NCBI GenBank assembly: GCA_964519595.1
Contig: CAZFJN010000023.1
Span: 1 to 31,916 of the forward strand
Source: JANRKF01 sp964519595
Lineage (GTDB): Bacteria > Pseudomonadota > Alphaproteobacteria > Rickettsiales > SXRF01
Direction of reading: 5' to 3'
Length of the DNA: 31,916 bases
The number at the start of each line of letters is the position of its first letter. Position 1 is the stretch's first letter. This document shows, piece after piece, positions 14,560 to 23,566 of the stretch. The notes below the pieces were generated by a model that searched no databases, was not told the DNA's origin, and saw nothing but the letters and a program-made list of their open reading frames with translations. The translations under genes and the position numbers were made by a program.

Positions 14560-16206
14560 ATGAGTACATTCAGCGACAGTATCAAGCAAATGGGCGGAAT
14601 AAAAGTGGCAATTCTCGCCGCTGCCGGAATTCTCATGCTGGCATTTTTCCTGATGATCGGATTTCGCACCTCAGTATCAAGAATGGTTCCTTTATATAGT
14701 GATTTGTCATTAAAAGACAGCTCCAAGCTTGTATCAGCTCTGGAAGCGGCAGGAGTTGCTTATGAATTAAGCGCCAATGGTTCGCAGATTTCAGTTCCTT
14801 CTGATAAGGCGCTGCGTTTAAGAATGGACATGGCGCAGCAGGGAATTCCAGCTAACGGCTCAATCGTCGGCTATGAGATTTTTGACAAGGCGGAAAGTTT
14901 TGGCAGTTCAAATTTTGTTATGAATATAAATGCCATGCGCGCACTGGAAGGAGAGCTGGCGCGGACAATTGGCTCAATGTCTGGAATGGATTCCGCGCGC
15001 GTGCATCTGGTAGTTCCAAAACAGGAAATATTCACACGCGAAAAACAAAAACCAAGCGCCTCAGTTACCATAAAAATGTCCGGCGGAAAATCAATAGAAC
15101 GCTCGGAAGTAAATGCGATAACACATCTGATCGCCGCCGCAGTTCCTGGTCTTGAAGCTGCCAGAGTCGCAGTTATTGATAGTCATGGCCGCCTGCTGGC
15201 ACGCGGAGATGGCAATGAAGGAATGAATGCCGCCGCTGACAGTATGCTGGAATATCGCATCGCCCTTGAAACCAGAATGCAGCAGAATCTTGAAGAATTA
15301 CTGGAAAAAGTAATCGGCATGGGAAAAGTGCGCGTAAGCGTCAGCGCTGATATAAATTTTGATCGCATAATTACCAACTCTGAAAAATTTGATCCGAATG
15401 GTCAAGTGCTGCGTTCTTCACAAAGCACCTCACAGAAAGAAGAAGCAAAGGATAAAGAAGGCGGCGGCGCAGTAAGTGCCTCAGGAAATCTGCCGCAAAA
15501 TTCCGCTGGCACGGAAAATTCCGGCAGCAGCGACCGCAAAGTTGAAAAGGCTGATGAAACAAATAATTTTGAAATTTCCAAAACCACGCAAAATCAAATT
15601 CGCGAAGGCGGAACAATTAATCGCCTGACTCTTGGCGTGCTTATTGACGGCGTATATCGTGAGGACGCTAATGGCGAACAACAATATAGTCCGCGCAGCG
15701 ATGAAGAAATCGCCAAAATAAAATCGCTGGTTGCAACCGCTGCCGGATTTAATCAGGAACGCGGCGATAAAATCGAAATAATCAACATGCAATTCACACA
15801 AGATAAGTTTGAACTGGCTGATGAATCTTTCTTTGAAAGTTTCCGCATGGAGATACAGGGAATATTACAAACGCTGATTTTTGCCGGCGTTGCCGTGCTG
15901 GCGATAGTTTTAGTGATTCGTCCGGCAGTGACGCAAATTATGAAAGGAGCGCAAGCAACCGCTGATCGCGCTAATGAGCTGGCGGCGTTGGAAAATGCCA
16001 ATATGGCACGCCTAGGCGGCGGCAGTGGCAGCAGCGTCGCAGGAATGGGCGAGGAAAATGTTGAGGAAGCTGACGCGCTGATTGATGTTGCCAATGTCAA
16101 AGGCGGTATGCGCTCTTCTTCAATGCGTAAGGTAAATGAAATAGTCGATAAATATCCGGAGGAAACAATGGGCGTTATTCGTCAGTGGTTATCAAGAGCT
16201 AGTTAG
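14560..16206 (+). CDS. fliF: Flagellar MS-ring protein FliF
   Basis: 548 residues, ATG preceded by gagggagc (good ribosome site). FliF forms the inner-membrane MS ring on which the rotor and export gate are built. An N-terminal membrane helix (residues ~16-37) precedes the YscJ/FliF ring-building domain with YSDLSLKDSSKLVSALEAAGV and ARVHLVVPKQEIFTREKQKPSASV. A low-complexity Gly/Ser/Lys segment lies near residues 285-330. A second membrane helix (LIFAGVAVLAIVLVI, ~430-450) follows, and the C-terminal tail EETMGVIRQWLSR is the FliG-binding segment. It is first of a co-directional cluster ordered like the Caulobacter fliF operon. Confidence 0.96.
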   Translation: MSTFSDSIKQMGGIKVAILAAAGILMLAFFLMIGFRTSVSRMVPLYSDLSLKDSSKLVSALEAAGVAYELSANGSQISVPSDKALRLRMDMAQQGIPANGSIVGYEIFDKAESFGSSNFVMNINAMRALEGELARTIGSMSGMDSARVHLVVPKQEIFTREKQKPSASVTIKMSGGKSIERSEVNAITHLIAAAVPGLEAARVAVIDSHGRLLARGDGNEGMNAAADSMLEYRIALETRMQQNLEELLEKVIGMGKVRVSVSADINFDRIITNSEKFDPNGQVLRSSQSTSQKEEAKDKEGGGAVSASGNLPQNSAGTENSGSSDRKVEKADETNNFEISKTTQNQIREGGTINRLTLGVLIDGVYREDANGEQQYSPRSDEEIAKIKSLVATAAGFNQERGDKIEIINMQFTQDKFELADESFFESFRMEIQGILQTLIFAGVAVLAIVLVIRPAVTQIMKGAQATADRANELAALENANMARLGGGSGSSVAGMGEENVEEADALIDVANVKGGMRSSSMRKVNEIVDKYPEETMGVIRQWLSRAS

Positions 16207-16287
16207 ATAGTGCAAATCATTTTGCGGTATTTAAATACATAAATCTACTACACAAATCTACTGTTTGTAAGTGACTAAGGAGCGTTT

Positions 16288-17310
16288 ATGGCAGCACCTA
16301 AAAAAGAAGAAAAAGGCAAAGTAAGCGGCGCTCAAAAGGCGGCTATTTTCCTGATGGCGCTTGGCGAGGAAGCCGCGGTAAAATTATTTTCGATGATGGA
16401 AGAAGATGAAATACGCGAAATCTCCAATATCATGTCATCGCTCGGACAAGTTCCAGCTGATTCAGCGGAAAAACTATTTGTTGAGTTTGCCGAGCAGGTT
16501 TCAGCAAGCGGCGCATTAGTCGGCAATTATGATTCAACAGAGCGGTTGCTGGTAAAAGCTCTTGGTAAAGGGCGAGTTGATTCAATTATGGAAGAAATTC
16601 GCGGTCCGGCCGGACGCACTACCTGGGACAAGCTCGGCAACGTTAATGAGGAAGTTCTCGCTAATTTCCTGAAAAACGAATATCCGCAAACAATCGCCGT
16701 AGTGCTTTCAAAAATCCGCTCTGATCACGCTTCACGCGTTATAATGAACCTTCCTGAAGAATTATCAATGGAAGTTATCATGCGAATGCTTTCCATGGAA
16801 ACAGTGAAAAAAGAAGTAATGGAAGGAATTGAAAAAACTCTGCGTATGGAATTTATGTCTACTCTGGCTAAGCGTCAAACTCGCGATAGTCATGAATTGC
16901 TTGCGGAAATTTTCAATAATTTTGACCGCGCTACAGAAACCAAATTCATTGGCAAGCTGGAAGAACGCAGCGCCGAGTCAGCCGAACGCGTGCGCGCATT
17001 GATGTTCACATTTGATGATCTGAAAAAAATCGACGCTTCTGGAATTCAAGTCCTGCTGCGCGGTATCGACAAACAGAAACTTACTATCGCCATGAAAGGC
17101 GCTTCGGAAACTATCAAAAAGCTGTTTATCTCAAACATGTCAGAACGCGCCGCGAAAATCTTGCAGGAAGACATGCAAGGACTTGGTCCAGTAAGAATAA
17201 AGGATGTTGACGAAGCGCAAATGTACATAGTTGGAATCGCCAAGGATCTTGCCGCTAAAGGCGAGATAGTAATCGCCGGAGATTCAGAAGAAGATCAGCT
17301 TATTTATTAG
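16288..17310 (+). CDS. fliG: Flagellar motor switch protein FliG
   Basis: 340 residues with a strong ribosome site (aaggagc) before ATG. FliG links the MS ring to the C-ring and takes torque from the stator. N-terminal domain: AQKAAIFLMALGEEAAVKLF. Middle domain: ANFLKNEYPQTIAVVLSKI, which contains the EHPQT-type motif in the form EYPQT. C-terminal domain: FDDLKKIDASGIQVLLRGIDKQKLTIAMKGASE, with the charged torque helix, and LGPVRIKDVDEAQ near the end. The length is normal. It lies 81 bases after fliF and 44 bases before fliH. Confidence 0.97.
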   Translation: MAAPKKEEKGKVSGAQKAAIFLMALGEEAAVKLFSMMEEDEIREISNIMSSLGQVPADSAEKLFVEFAEQVSASGALVGNYDSTERLLVKALGKGRVDSIMEEIRGPAGRTTWDKLGNVNEEVLANFLKNEYPQTIAVVLSKIRSDHASRVIMNLPEELSMEVIMRMLSMETVKKEVMEGIEKTLRMEFMSTLAKRQTRDSHELLAEIFNNFDRATETKFIGKLEERSAESAERVRALMFTFDDLKKIDASGIQVLLRGIDKQKLTIAMKGASETIKKLFISNMSERAAKILQEDMQGLGPVRIKDVDEAQMYIVGIAKDLAAKGEIVIAGDSEEDQLIY

Positions 17311-17354
17311 TTTATTTATCAGTTTGTTTATTAGCCTAACCAGAATGTTGTAAA

Positions 17355-18218
17355 ATGACCATATCGCCATTCAGTTTCAGAGAATTCAATGCAAACAGCG
17401 TCGCTAATTCCGCAGTAGTAAATTCCGCTGCCGCTAATATTGAAAATGAAGCGGTCTCTAAAGCCACCGCCGCCTCTAAAGCCTTCCTGCCAAATGGTAG
17501 AAAAAAAATAGAAGAGCCGCAACCAGCTCCGCCGCCGCCGCCGAGCTTTTCCGAAGAGCAGCTAAAAGAAGCTGAACGCAACTCTTATCAACAAGGATTC
17601 CTGGCCGGAATAGAAGAAGGAAAACAACAAGCCGCGCATAATCAGGCACAAATTGATCTTGCTCTAGGCAAAGCGGTGGAAGGTTTTGTGCTGCATTATA
17701 CGCCGTTATTTTCGCTGTACCGCGACATGCTGAAACATCAGGCAGCAATGCTTCCGGAAATTGCTTATGGTATAGCAAAAAAAATTGCCGGCGAGGCTTT
17801 GCAAACAAACTCCTACGCCATAGTAGAAGCAATCTGTATGCGCTGCCTGCAGGCAGTTGCACATGAGCCTAAGCTTACAATCACTATTCATGAATCTCTT
17901 AAACAAACCTTAGAGAAAAAAATAAATTCCAGCTTAAACAACCTCAAAGAAGGCGGTGAAATAATAGTTTGCGGCGATGGCAATATCTCGCTGGCAAATT
18001 GCCGCATTGAATGGAAAAATGGCACAATTCTGCGCGATACTGAGGCCCTTATTCAGCGCATTGAACAGATTATTGAGGAAGTAAAAAACTCCAGCAGAAA
18101 CGAAGCGGAACAATTATGCAATGCTATTGAAGGCTCTAAAGGTGAACCTCCGCCTGAAAATGTGCAGTTATCAGCATCTTTAAACAAAGAACAAAGAACA
18201 ATGAACAAAGAACAATAA
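17355..18218 (+). CDS. fliH: Flagellar export apparatus regulator FliH (FlbE-like)
   Basis: 287 residues. FliH holds the export ATPase FliI and tethers it to the C-ring through FliN. It is recognised from position between fliG and fliN, the proline-rich N-terminal part (EEPQPAPPPPPSF), the Ala/Gln/Glu-rich helix with GFLAGIEEGKQQA (a Gly-x3-Gly-like segment), and the C-terminal FliH/YscL core (IAYGIAKKIAGEAL; IHESLKQTLEKK; IIVCGDGNISLANCRIEWKNG). FliH sequences diverge strongly, so context carries weight. The last 13 residues (SLNKEQRTMNKEQ) are written by a heptanucleotide repeat, which suggests the original stop was altered by repeat growth. fliI is not in the window. Confidence 0.85.
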   Translation: MTISPFSFREFNANSVANSAVVNSAAANIENEAVSKATAASKAFLPNGRKKIEEPQPAPPPPPSFSEEQLKEAERNSYQQGFLAGIEEGKQQAAHNQAQIDLALGKAVEGFVLHYTPLFSLYRDMLKHQAAMLPEIAYGIAKKIAGEALQTNSYAIVEAICMRCLQAVAHEPKLTITIHESLKQTLEKKINSSLNNLKEGGEIIVCGDGNISLANCRIEWKNGTILRDTEALIQRIEQIIEEVKNSSRNEAEQLCNAIEGSKGEPPPENVQLSASLNKEQRTMNKEQ

Positions 18219-18231
18219 ACAATGAATATTG
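18183..18231. repeat. Heptanucleotide repeat tract spanning the fliH stop codon
   Basis: Seven 7-base units in phase: aacaaag, aacaaag, aacaatg, aacaaag, aacaata, aacaatg, aatattg. The fliH stop (taa, 18216-18218) lies inside the tract, which encodes NKEQRTMNKEQ at the C-terminus. Confidence 0.92.
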
Positions 18232-18310
18232 TCGAAATAATGAATGTTGTGGAGATACAGCGTATATGGTGTATGTAATGAGTATATAATAAAGCAATCT
18301 GACTAATCAA

Positions 18311-18376
18311 TTATTTGATACTAATATTTTCTGCTAAATATTTGCTGCTAAATATTTGATGATAATATTTGATACT
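18311..18376. repeat. Tandem AT-rich repeat upstream of fliN
   Basis: A degenerate unit of about 12-15 bases (ctgctaaatatttg / tgataatatttgat) repeats about four times. It lies in the 180-base fliH-fliN gap, just ahead of the fliN ribosome site gagaagga. No gene is present. Confidence 0.75.
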
Positions 18377-18398
18377 ACATATAGAGAAGGAATAATTT

Positions 18399-18692
18399 AT
18401 GGCTGAAGATATTAATCAAGGCTTCGTTGATGAAGCGGCGCAGGAAAATCTGAGCCTTGAGAATGTTTATGACATTCCTGTTCAGGTAACTGTCTTGCTG
18501 GGAAAAACCAGTATGCAGGTTAATCAACTGCTTAAATTAGGACGCGGCGCGGTAATCGAGCTTGATAAAAAAGTCGGCGAGGCGATTGATATTTTTGTCA
18601 ATAACCGTCTGGTTGCGCGCGGCGAAGTTGTGGTTGTTGAAGATCGCATTGGCGTAACCATGACGGAAATAATTAAAGCAGATAAGCAGTAG
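18399..18692 (+). CDS. fliN: Flagellar motor switch protein FliN
   Basis: 97 residues, starting 12 bases after the strong ribosome site gaagga. FliN forms the bottom of the C-ring and is a docking site for FliH. The SpoA (surface presentation of antigens) fold is clear: NVYDIPVQVTVLLGKTSMQVNQLLKLGRGAVIELDKKVGEAIDIFVNNRLVARGEVVVVED. IGVTMTEII at the end is the family's usual finish. It is of the short FliN type. It is followed by flbD after 19 bases, suggesting co-transcription. Confidence 0.97.
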   Translation: MAEDINQGFVDEAAQENLSLENVYDIPVQVTVLLGKTSMQVNQLLKLGRGAVIELDKKVGEAIDIFVNNRLVARGEVVVVEDRIGVTMTEIIKADKQ

Positions 18693-18711
18693 GAACTCCA
18701 AGAGATAAAAT

Positions 18712-20175
18712 ATGCGACTTTTAATAATCGGCAATCTCTACGGACAAATAGGAACCGCCAGCGCCATTGCAAAATCAAGAGGCGCGAAAGTGGTGCATAT
18801 TGATGATATTGATTCAGCAATGAATGCTCTACGCAACGGACAAGGCGCTGACCTTATAATGATCGAAGTGCGCGAGGATATAGAAAAACTCGTAACCATG
18901 CTGCTACGCGAGAGATTTAATATTCCTGTAGTGGCATGTGGAGTGGAAGTAAATAAAGACGCTGCCGTAAAAGCCATAAAATCCGGCGCTAAAGAATATA
19001 TTCCTCTGCCGCCTGATGAGGAGCTGATCGCCGCAGTTTTAGAAGCGATAACTGAGGAAGCAAATTCCTTTATCTATTCTTCCGCTGCTATGGAAAAAAT
19101 AATCGCCGTCGCAGAACAAATCGCGCCAAGCGATGCCAGCGTCCTTATTACCGGAGAATCAGGAACAGGAAAAGAAGTAATCGCTCGCTATATTCACCGT
19201 AAAAGCAGGCGCTCTTCACATCCGATGATCTGCGTTAATTGCGCGGCAATTCCGGAAAATCTGCTTGAATCAGAGCTATTCGGCTACGAAAAAGGCGCAT
19301 TTACCGGCGCAGCAGCGCGACGTATCGGAAAATTTGAAGAAGCCGATGGCGGAACTATTCTGCTTGATGAAATCAGCGAAATGGACATCAGGCTGCAAGC
19401 TAAATTACTGCGCGTATTGCAGGAGCGTGAAGTTGACCGCGTTGGCGGTAATAAGCCAGTAAAAGTAAATATACGCGTATTGGCAACCAGCAACCGTTCA
19501 ATGCAGGATGAAGTAAAAAAAGGCAATTTTCGTGAAGATTTATATTTTCGCTTAAATGTCATCTCGCTTGCCATGCCGTCTTTGCGTGAACGCGCGGAAG
19601 ATATTGAACCGCTTGCTAATCATTTTATTGAAAAATATGCCAAGGCCAACGGCGTGCAACCGCGTAAACTTTCTGAAGCGGCTCTTGAGAAATTGAAACT
19701 ATATAGCTGGCCGGGAAATGTCCGAGAACTTGAAAATTCAATGCATCGCAGCGTGCTGCTTTCCAGCGGCGATAAAATAGAAGCGGAAGCAATCATGCTT
19801 TCTTCTGCTGTTTCATTTGCTGATCATAAATCTGTTGATCATAAATCTGCTAACAATAAATCTTCTGATAATAAATCTTCTGACAATAAATTAGCCGCCG
19901 GCAAATCTGCTGAGGAAAAATCAGCGCCGGAAAAATCTGATGCAGAACAATATTCAGCAGAAAATTCCGCAACGAACAACACAATGAACACACTAGTCGG
20001 AAGAACAGTAGAAAGCGTTGAGCAGGAATTAATATTAAACACTCTGAATCATTGTCTTGGCAATCGCACGCAGGCTTCAAATATTCTCGGCATTTCAATA
20101 AGAACCTTACGCAATAAATTAAAACAATATAGCGAACAAGGAATAACAGTGCCGCCTGCAACCACAACGGAGTGA
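18712..20175 (+). CDS. flbD: Sigma-54-dependent flagellar regulator FlbD
   Basis: 487 residues. An NtrC-type activator with three parts. Residues 1-120 form a receiver-like domain whose phospho-acceptor region reads ADLIMIEVRED, with Glu where Asp is expected, so conventional phosphorylation is unlikely. The AAA+ domain (~125-350) has Walker A GESGTGKE, the sigma-54-contacting loop GAFTGA, Walker B GGTILLDEISEMD, and an arginine-finger region FREDLYFRLNVI. The C-terminal Fis-type helix-turn-helix is LNTLNHCLGNRTQASNILGISIRTLRNKL. A repeat-derived linker (370-410) joins the AAA+ and DNA-binding parts. Caulobacter FlbD likewise sits in the fliF operon and switches on late flagellar genes, so the same role is inferred here. 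Confidence 0.93.
   Translation: MRLLIIGNLYGQIGTASAIAKSRGAKVVHIDDIDSAMNALRNGQGADLIMIEVREDIEKLVTMLLRERFNIPVVACGVEVNKDAAVKAIKSGAKEYIPLPPDEELIAAVLEAITEEANSFIYSSAAMEKIIAVAEQIAPSDASVLITGESGTGKEVIARYIHRKSRRSSHPMICVNCAAIPENLLESELFGYEKGAFTGAAARRIGKFEEADGGTILLDEISEMDIRLQAKLLRVLQEREVDRVGGNKPVKVNIRVLATSNRSMQDEVKKGNFREDLYFRLNVISLAMPSLRERAEDIEPLANHFIEKYAKANGVQPRKLSEAALEKLKLYSWPGNVRELENSMHRSVLLSSGDKIEAEAIMLSSAVSFADHKSVDHKSANNKSSDNKSSDNKLAAGKSAEEKSAPEKSDAEQYSAENSATNNTMNTLVGRTVESVEQELILNTLNHCLGNRTQASNILGISIRTLRNKLKQYSEQGITVPPATTTE
19819..19890 (+). repeat. In-frame 15-base minisatellite in flbD linker
   Basis: Codon-aligned 15-base units encode five-residue repeats ADHKS, VDHKS, ANNKS, SDNKS, SDNK- at FlbD residues 370-393, and more degenerate units (AAGKS, AEEKS, APEKS) continue to about 19941. 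They separate the AAA+ domain from the DNA-binding helix. Confidence 0.93.
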
Positions 20176-20183
20176 TACCACTT

Positions 20184-20200
20184 CTACTTCTATGAAGTAG
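20184..20200. other. Small perfect hairpin between flbD and flhA
   Basis: Arms ctacttc and gaagtag flank a tat loop in the 51-base gap. There is no T-run, so it is not a typical terminator; it may stabilise mRNA ends or affect flhA translation. Confidence 0.5.
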
Positions 20201-20226
20201 TTGTTACTTCAAAATTGAGCTAAAAA

Positions 20227-22377
20227 ATGGCTGATGCTGTCGCAATAAATTCTCCGCCTTCTGCATCTTCCGGATTTTCTGGAAATGCTAAATTATGGCT
20301 TGGCCGCCGCGACATAATGTTCGCTGTTGGCATTATCGTCATATTAGTCGTTTTGATTCTGCCGCTTCCTCCGCTACTGCTTGATCTAATGCTGGCAATA
20401 TCGCTTACTGCTTCCGTTTTAGTTTTAATGACCGTGCTGTTTGTCGAAAAGCCGCTGCAACTAAGCTCCTTTCCAACCATATTGCTGATTGTAACGATGC
20501 TTAGGCTCGCGCTTAACATAGCATCTACGCGGCTTATTCTAAGTCATGGACATGAAGGAACTGATGCCGCCGGAGAGGTAATTGAAGCTTTCGGACATTT
20601 CGTAATGGGCGGCGAAATCGTAATCGGAATAATAATTTTCGGCATTCTGACTATCATAAATTTTGTAGTAATCACCAAAGGCTCAGGCCGTATTGCCGAG
20701 GTATCAGCGCGCTTCTCGTTAGATGCAATGCCTGGAAAACAAATGGCAATTGATGCTGACTTATCAGCTGGTTTAATCAATGAAGATACTGCCCGCTCAA
20801 GACGTAAAGAGCTGGAAGATGAAAGTAATTTTTACGGCTCAATGGACGGAGCGAGTAAATTCGTCCGTGGCGACGCAATTGCCGGATTATTGATCACCTT
20901 TATCAATCTTATTGCCGGAATAATTATCGGAATGGTGAATAAGGATTTGTCATTTGCACAAGCTTTGCACACTTATTCAACTCTTACCGTCGGCGATGGT
21001 CTGGTTGCACAAATTCCGGCACTGATAGTTTCAACCGCTTCCGGAATATTAGTAACCAAATCAGGCGTTTCCGGATCAGCGGAAAAAGCGGTGTTAAGTC
21101 AATTAGGAAGATCGCCGACTTCGCTTGGCATAACCAGCGGTTTTCTGGCGCTAATGGCTTCTCTTCCGGGAATTCCGATGCTGCCATTTTTGCTGCTTTC
21201 CGGCGCAACCGGCTATCTCGCTTATTATATGGCAAAGCAAAATACCGCCGCCGCGCAAGGCACAGCAGCAGGAGATGCGGCAACCACGCCTGGAATGAAA
21301 CAGCTGGAAGGAGGAAAATCCGGCGGCGCTGATAAAACCGCAGAAGAGCAGCCTGGTGATTTTCTACAAATCGACCAGCTGCGCCTTGAGCTTGGTTACG
21401 GATTATTGCCGCTGATCAACTATCAGAAAGGCCACCGCCTTACTGAGCAAATTAAAGCCTTGCGTCGCCAGATTGCGCGTGAACTTGGTTTTGTAATACC
21501 TTCAGTGCGTATTCAGGACAACATGCAGTTGCCGCCAAATACATATGTAATTAAAGTAAAAGAGATCGAAGCGGCACGCGGCGATATTCGTCCGGAAATG
21601 CTGCTGGTTATGAATCCAAGCGGCGCGAAAATAACCTTGCCAGGAGAAGAAACAACTGAGCCGACTTTCGGACTTCCGGCAATGTGGATAAATGAAAATT
21701 ACCGCGAAGAGGCGCTGTTTCGCAACTATACGGTAGTTGATCCTCCAACCGTAATCACCACACATATTACGGAAATAATTAAGGACAATATGTCGGAATT
21801 GCTTTCCTATGCGGAAACGCAGAAACTGCTTGACGACCTCGGAAAAACTCAACAGAAGCTGGTTAGTGAAACTATACCTTCGCAAATAAGCGTAAGCGGC
21901 GTACAGAGAATTCTGCAGAATCTACTGCGCGAGATGGTTTCCATTCGTGATCTCTCAACAATTCTGGAAGCAATCGCCGAAGTATCTCGCACCACGCAGA
22001 ATGTCGCAATGATCACTGAACATGTACGAACCAGACTTAATCGCCAGATAAGTCATGCTAATACCACTGAAGGCGGCTATATTCCAATTATTGCAATGTC
22101 GCCAAACTGGGAGCAGATTTTTATCGAAGCGATAACCGGAAGCGGAGAAAATAGCGGCTTATCTCTACCGCCAAGCCGGATTCAGGAATTTATCGCTCTG
22201 GTTCGCACAAATTACGACAAAATGGCCATGCAGGGAGAAATTCCTGTACTTCTTACTAGTCCGGCAATTCGTCCTTATGTACGTTCGATTATTGAGCGTT
22301 TCCGAGCAAGCACGGTTGTAATGTCACAAAATGAAATTCATCCTAAAGCGAGGATAAAAACTTTAGGACAATTGTAA
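20227..22377 (+). CDS. flhA: Flagellar export gate protein FlhA
   Basis: 716 residues. FlhA is the large export-gate subunit of the flagellar type III apparatus. Eight hydrophobic segments occupy residues about 30-340 (for example IMFAVGIIVILVVLILPLPPLLLDLMLAISL). The FHIPEP family signature is present at residues ~155-180: GSGRIAEVSARFSLDAMPGKQMAIDADL, broken here only for description (GRIAEVSARF, then LDAMPGKQMAIDADL). The cytoplasmic domain begins near 375 (DFLQIDQLRLELGYGLLPL) with PSVRIQDNMQLPPNTYVIKVKE, and runs to the usual C-terminal segment with EIHPKARIKTLGQL. Length is normal. It follows flbD by 51 bases and precedes flhF by 19. Confidence 0.97.
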   Translation: MADAVAINSPPSASSGFSGNAKLWLGRRDIMFAVGIIVILVVLILPLPPLLLDLMLAISLTASVLVLMTVLFVEKPLQLSSFPTILLIVTMLRLALNIASTRLILSHGHEGTDAAGEVIEAFGHFVMGGEIVIGIIIFGILTIINFVVITKGSGRIAEVSARFSLDAMPGKQMAIDADLSAGLINEDTARSRRKELEDESNFYGSMDGASKFVRGDAIAGLLITFINLIAGIIIGMVNKDLSFAQALHTYSTLTVGDGLVAQIPALIVSTASGILVTKSGVSGSAEKAVLSQLGRSPTSLGITSGFLALMASLPGIPMLPFLLLSGATGYLAYYMAKQNTAAAQGTAAGDAATTPGMKQLEGGKSGGADKTAEEQPGDFLQIDQLRLELGYGLLPLINYQKGHRLTEQIKALRRQIARELGFVIPSVRIQDNMQLPPNTYVIKVKEIEAARGDIRPEMLLVMNPSGAKITLPGEETTEPTFGLPAMWINENYREEALFRNYTVVDPPTVITTHITEIIKDNMSELLSYAETQKLLDDLGKTQQKLVSETIPSQISVSGVQRILQNLLREMVSIRDLSTILEAIAEVSRTTQNVAMITEHVRTRLNRQISHANTTEGGYIPIIAMSPNWEQIFIEAITGSGENSGLSLPPSRIQEFIALVRTNYDKMAMQGEIPVLLTSPAIRPYVRSIIERFRASTVVMSQNEIHPKARIKTLGQL

Positions 22378-22396
22378 ACGCTAACTATTTTCCACA

Positions 22397-23536
22397 ATGC
22401 GCCTGAGAACATTCACTGCTGAAACAATGAAAGAAGCTCTTGCTGCGGTTAAGTCCGAGCTTGGCGACAATGCGCTGATACTTTCTTCTGAAGAACATCA
22501 AGATTATGTGCAAGTAGTTGCCGCTATTGATTCTGATTATGAGGAAGTAAAGCGCCATACGAAAACAAGAGAATTTGAAGGAAGAGAATTTGAAGGAAAA
22601 GAATCTGACATAAGAAAAGCTGAAGCAAGAAACCATGAATCAAGAGAAGCTGAAGCAAAAAAAACACATAACAGAAATCAGGAAAAAATCCGGCAATTGC
22701 CACCGCGAGAAATAGATAATCTGCGTTTTGCAGTTCAGGAAATATTGCGTTTCCACAACTTGCCGGAATTATTCATCGCCAAGCTTATCGCCACATTAAG
22801 CGATGCGACAATAGCGGCAATATTAGGGCGCGGACGTATGAATATTGCCAATGAGCAACGCTATTTTCTGCAGCTGGCTTGTGAATACGCCTTTAGCAAC
22901 TATTTTAATTTCTCAAAATCCGCAAAAAATATTTCCGAATCACCGCGCCGCCTGATGCTAATTGGAACATCAGGAAGCGGCAAAACTCTTGCCACTGCTA
23001 AAATCGCCACGCGGCAAAGTTTAAGCGGCAAAAAACCTCTGGTTATCACTACTGATGTAAATCGCGCTGGCGGCATAGATCAGCTGCAATCATTCACAGA
23101 TATACTAAATTTAAAACTAATCGTCTGTTCTGATAAAAAATCACTGCTTGCCACTTTAAAAATGGAAGATAAAAACTCAAATCTGCTCATTGATACTTCC
23201 GGCTGCAATCCTTATTCTGCTGATGATTTAAAGGAGCTGGCAACTCTTGCTGAAACCGCAGCGCGCGCTGAAATTGAGCCAGTTTTAGTTATGCCAGCCG
23301 GAATTGATACACAAGAAGCAATAGATATTGCCGAGAGATTCTGTGAATTGCCAATAAAACAGTTGATAATAACGCGACTTGATTGCGCGCGCCGCTTTGG
23401 TGGCGTTCTTGCTGTTGCCGCTGCCAACGATATGTCGTTATTTCTGGCCGGAAACAGCGCCAGCGTTACTGACAATATGACTGAACTTAATCCAAAAAAG
23501 CTGGTAGAATATCTCTTTGCTGATAACTGGAAATAA
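22397..23536 (+). CDS. flhF: Flagellar SRP-like GTPase FlhF
   Basis: 379 residues. FlhF is an SRP54/FtsY-type GTPase that sets the place and number of polar flagella. The short N-terminal B domain begins MRLRTFTAETMKEALAAVKSELGDNALILSS. A charged linker containing repeat-derived EFEGR/EFEGK units covers about residues 55-95. The NG domain has P-loop GTSGSGKTLATAKIA (~194), TTDVNRAGGIDQLQSFTDIL, the DTSG element LLIDTSGCN and the guanine-specificity motif as TRLDCARRFGG. It sits between flhA and flhG, the usual partner that limits FlhF activity. Confidence 0.92.
   Translation: MRLRTFTAETMKEALAAVKSELGDNALILSSEEHQDYVQVVAAIDSDYEEVKRHTKTREFEGREFEGKESDIRKAEARNHESREAEAKKTHNRNQEKIRQLPPREIDNLRFAVQEILRFHNLPELFIAKLIATLSDATIAAILGRGRMNIANEQRYFLQLACEYAFSNYFNFSKSAKNISESPRRLMLIGTSGSGKTLATAKIATRQSLSGKKPLVITTDVNRAGGIDQLQSFTDILNLKLIVCSDKKSLLATLKMEDKNSNLLIDTSGCNPYSADDLKELATLAETAARAEIEPVLVMPAGIDTQEAIDIAERFCELPIKQLIITRLDCARRFGGVLAVAAANDMSLFLAGNSASVTDNMTELNPKKLVEYLFADNWK
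22568..22597 (+). repeat. 15-base tandem duplication in flhF linker
   Basis: agagaatttgaagga occurs at 22568-22582 and 22583-22597, giving REFEG REFEG in FlhF. Degenerate 15-base units (with GAA-rich codons) continue to about 22670. Confidence 0.9.
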
Positions 23537-23566
23537 TGCCAATAACCACGAGAATACGAGGAAATT

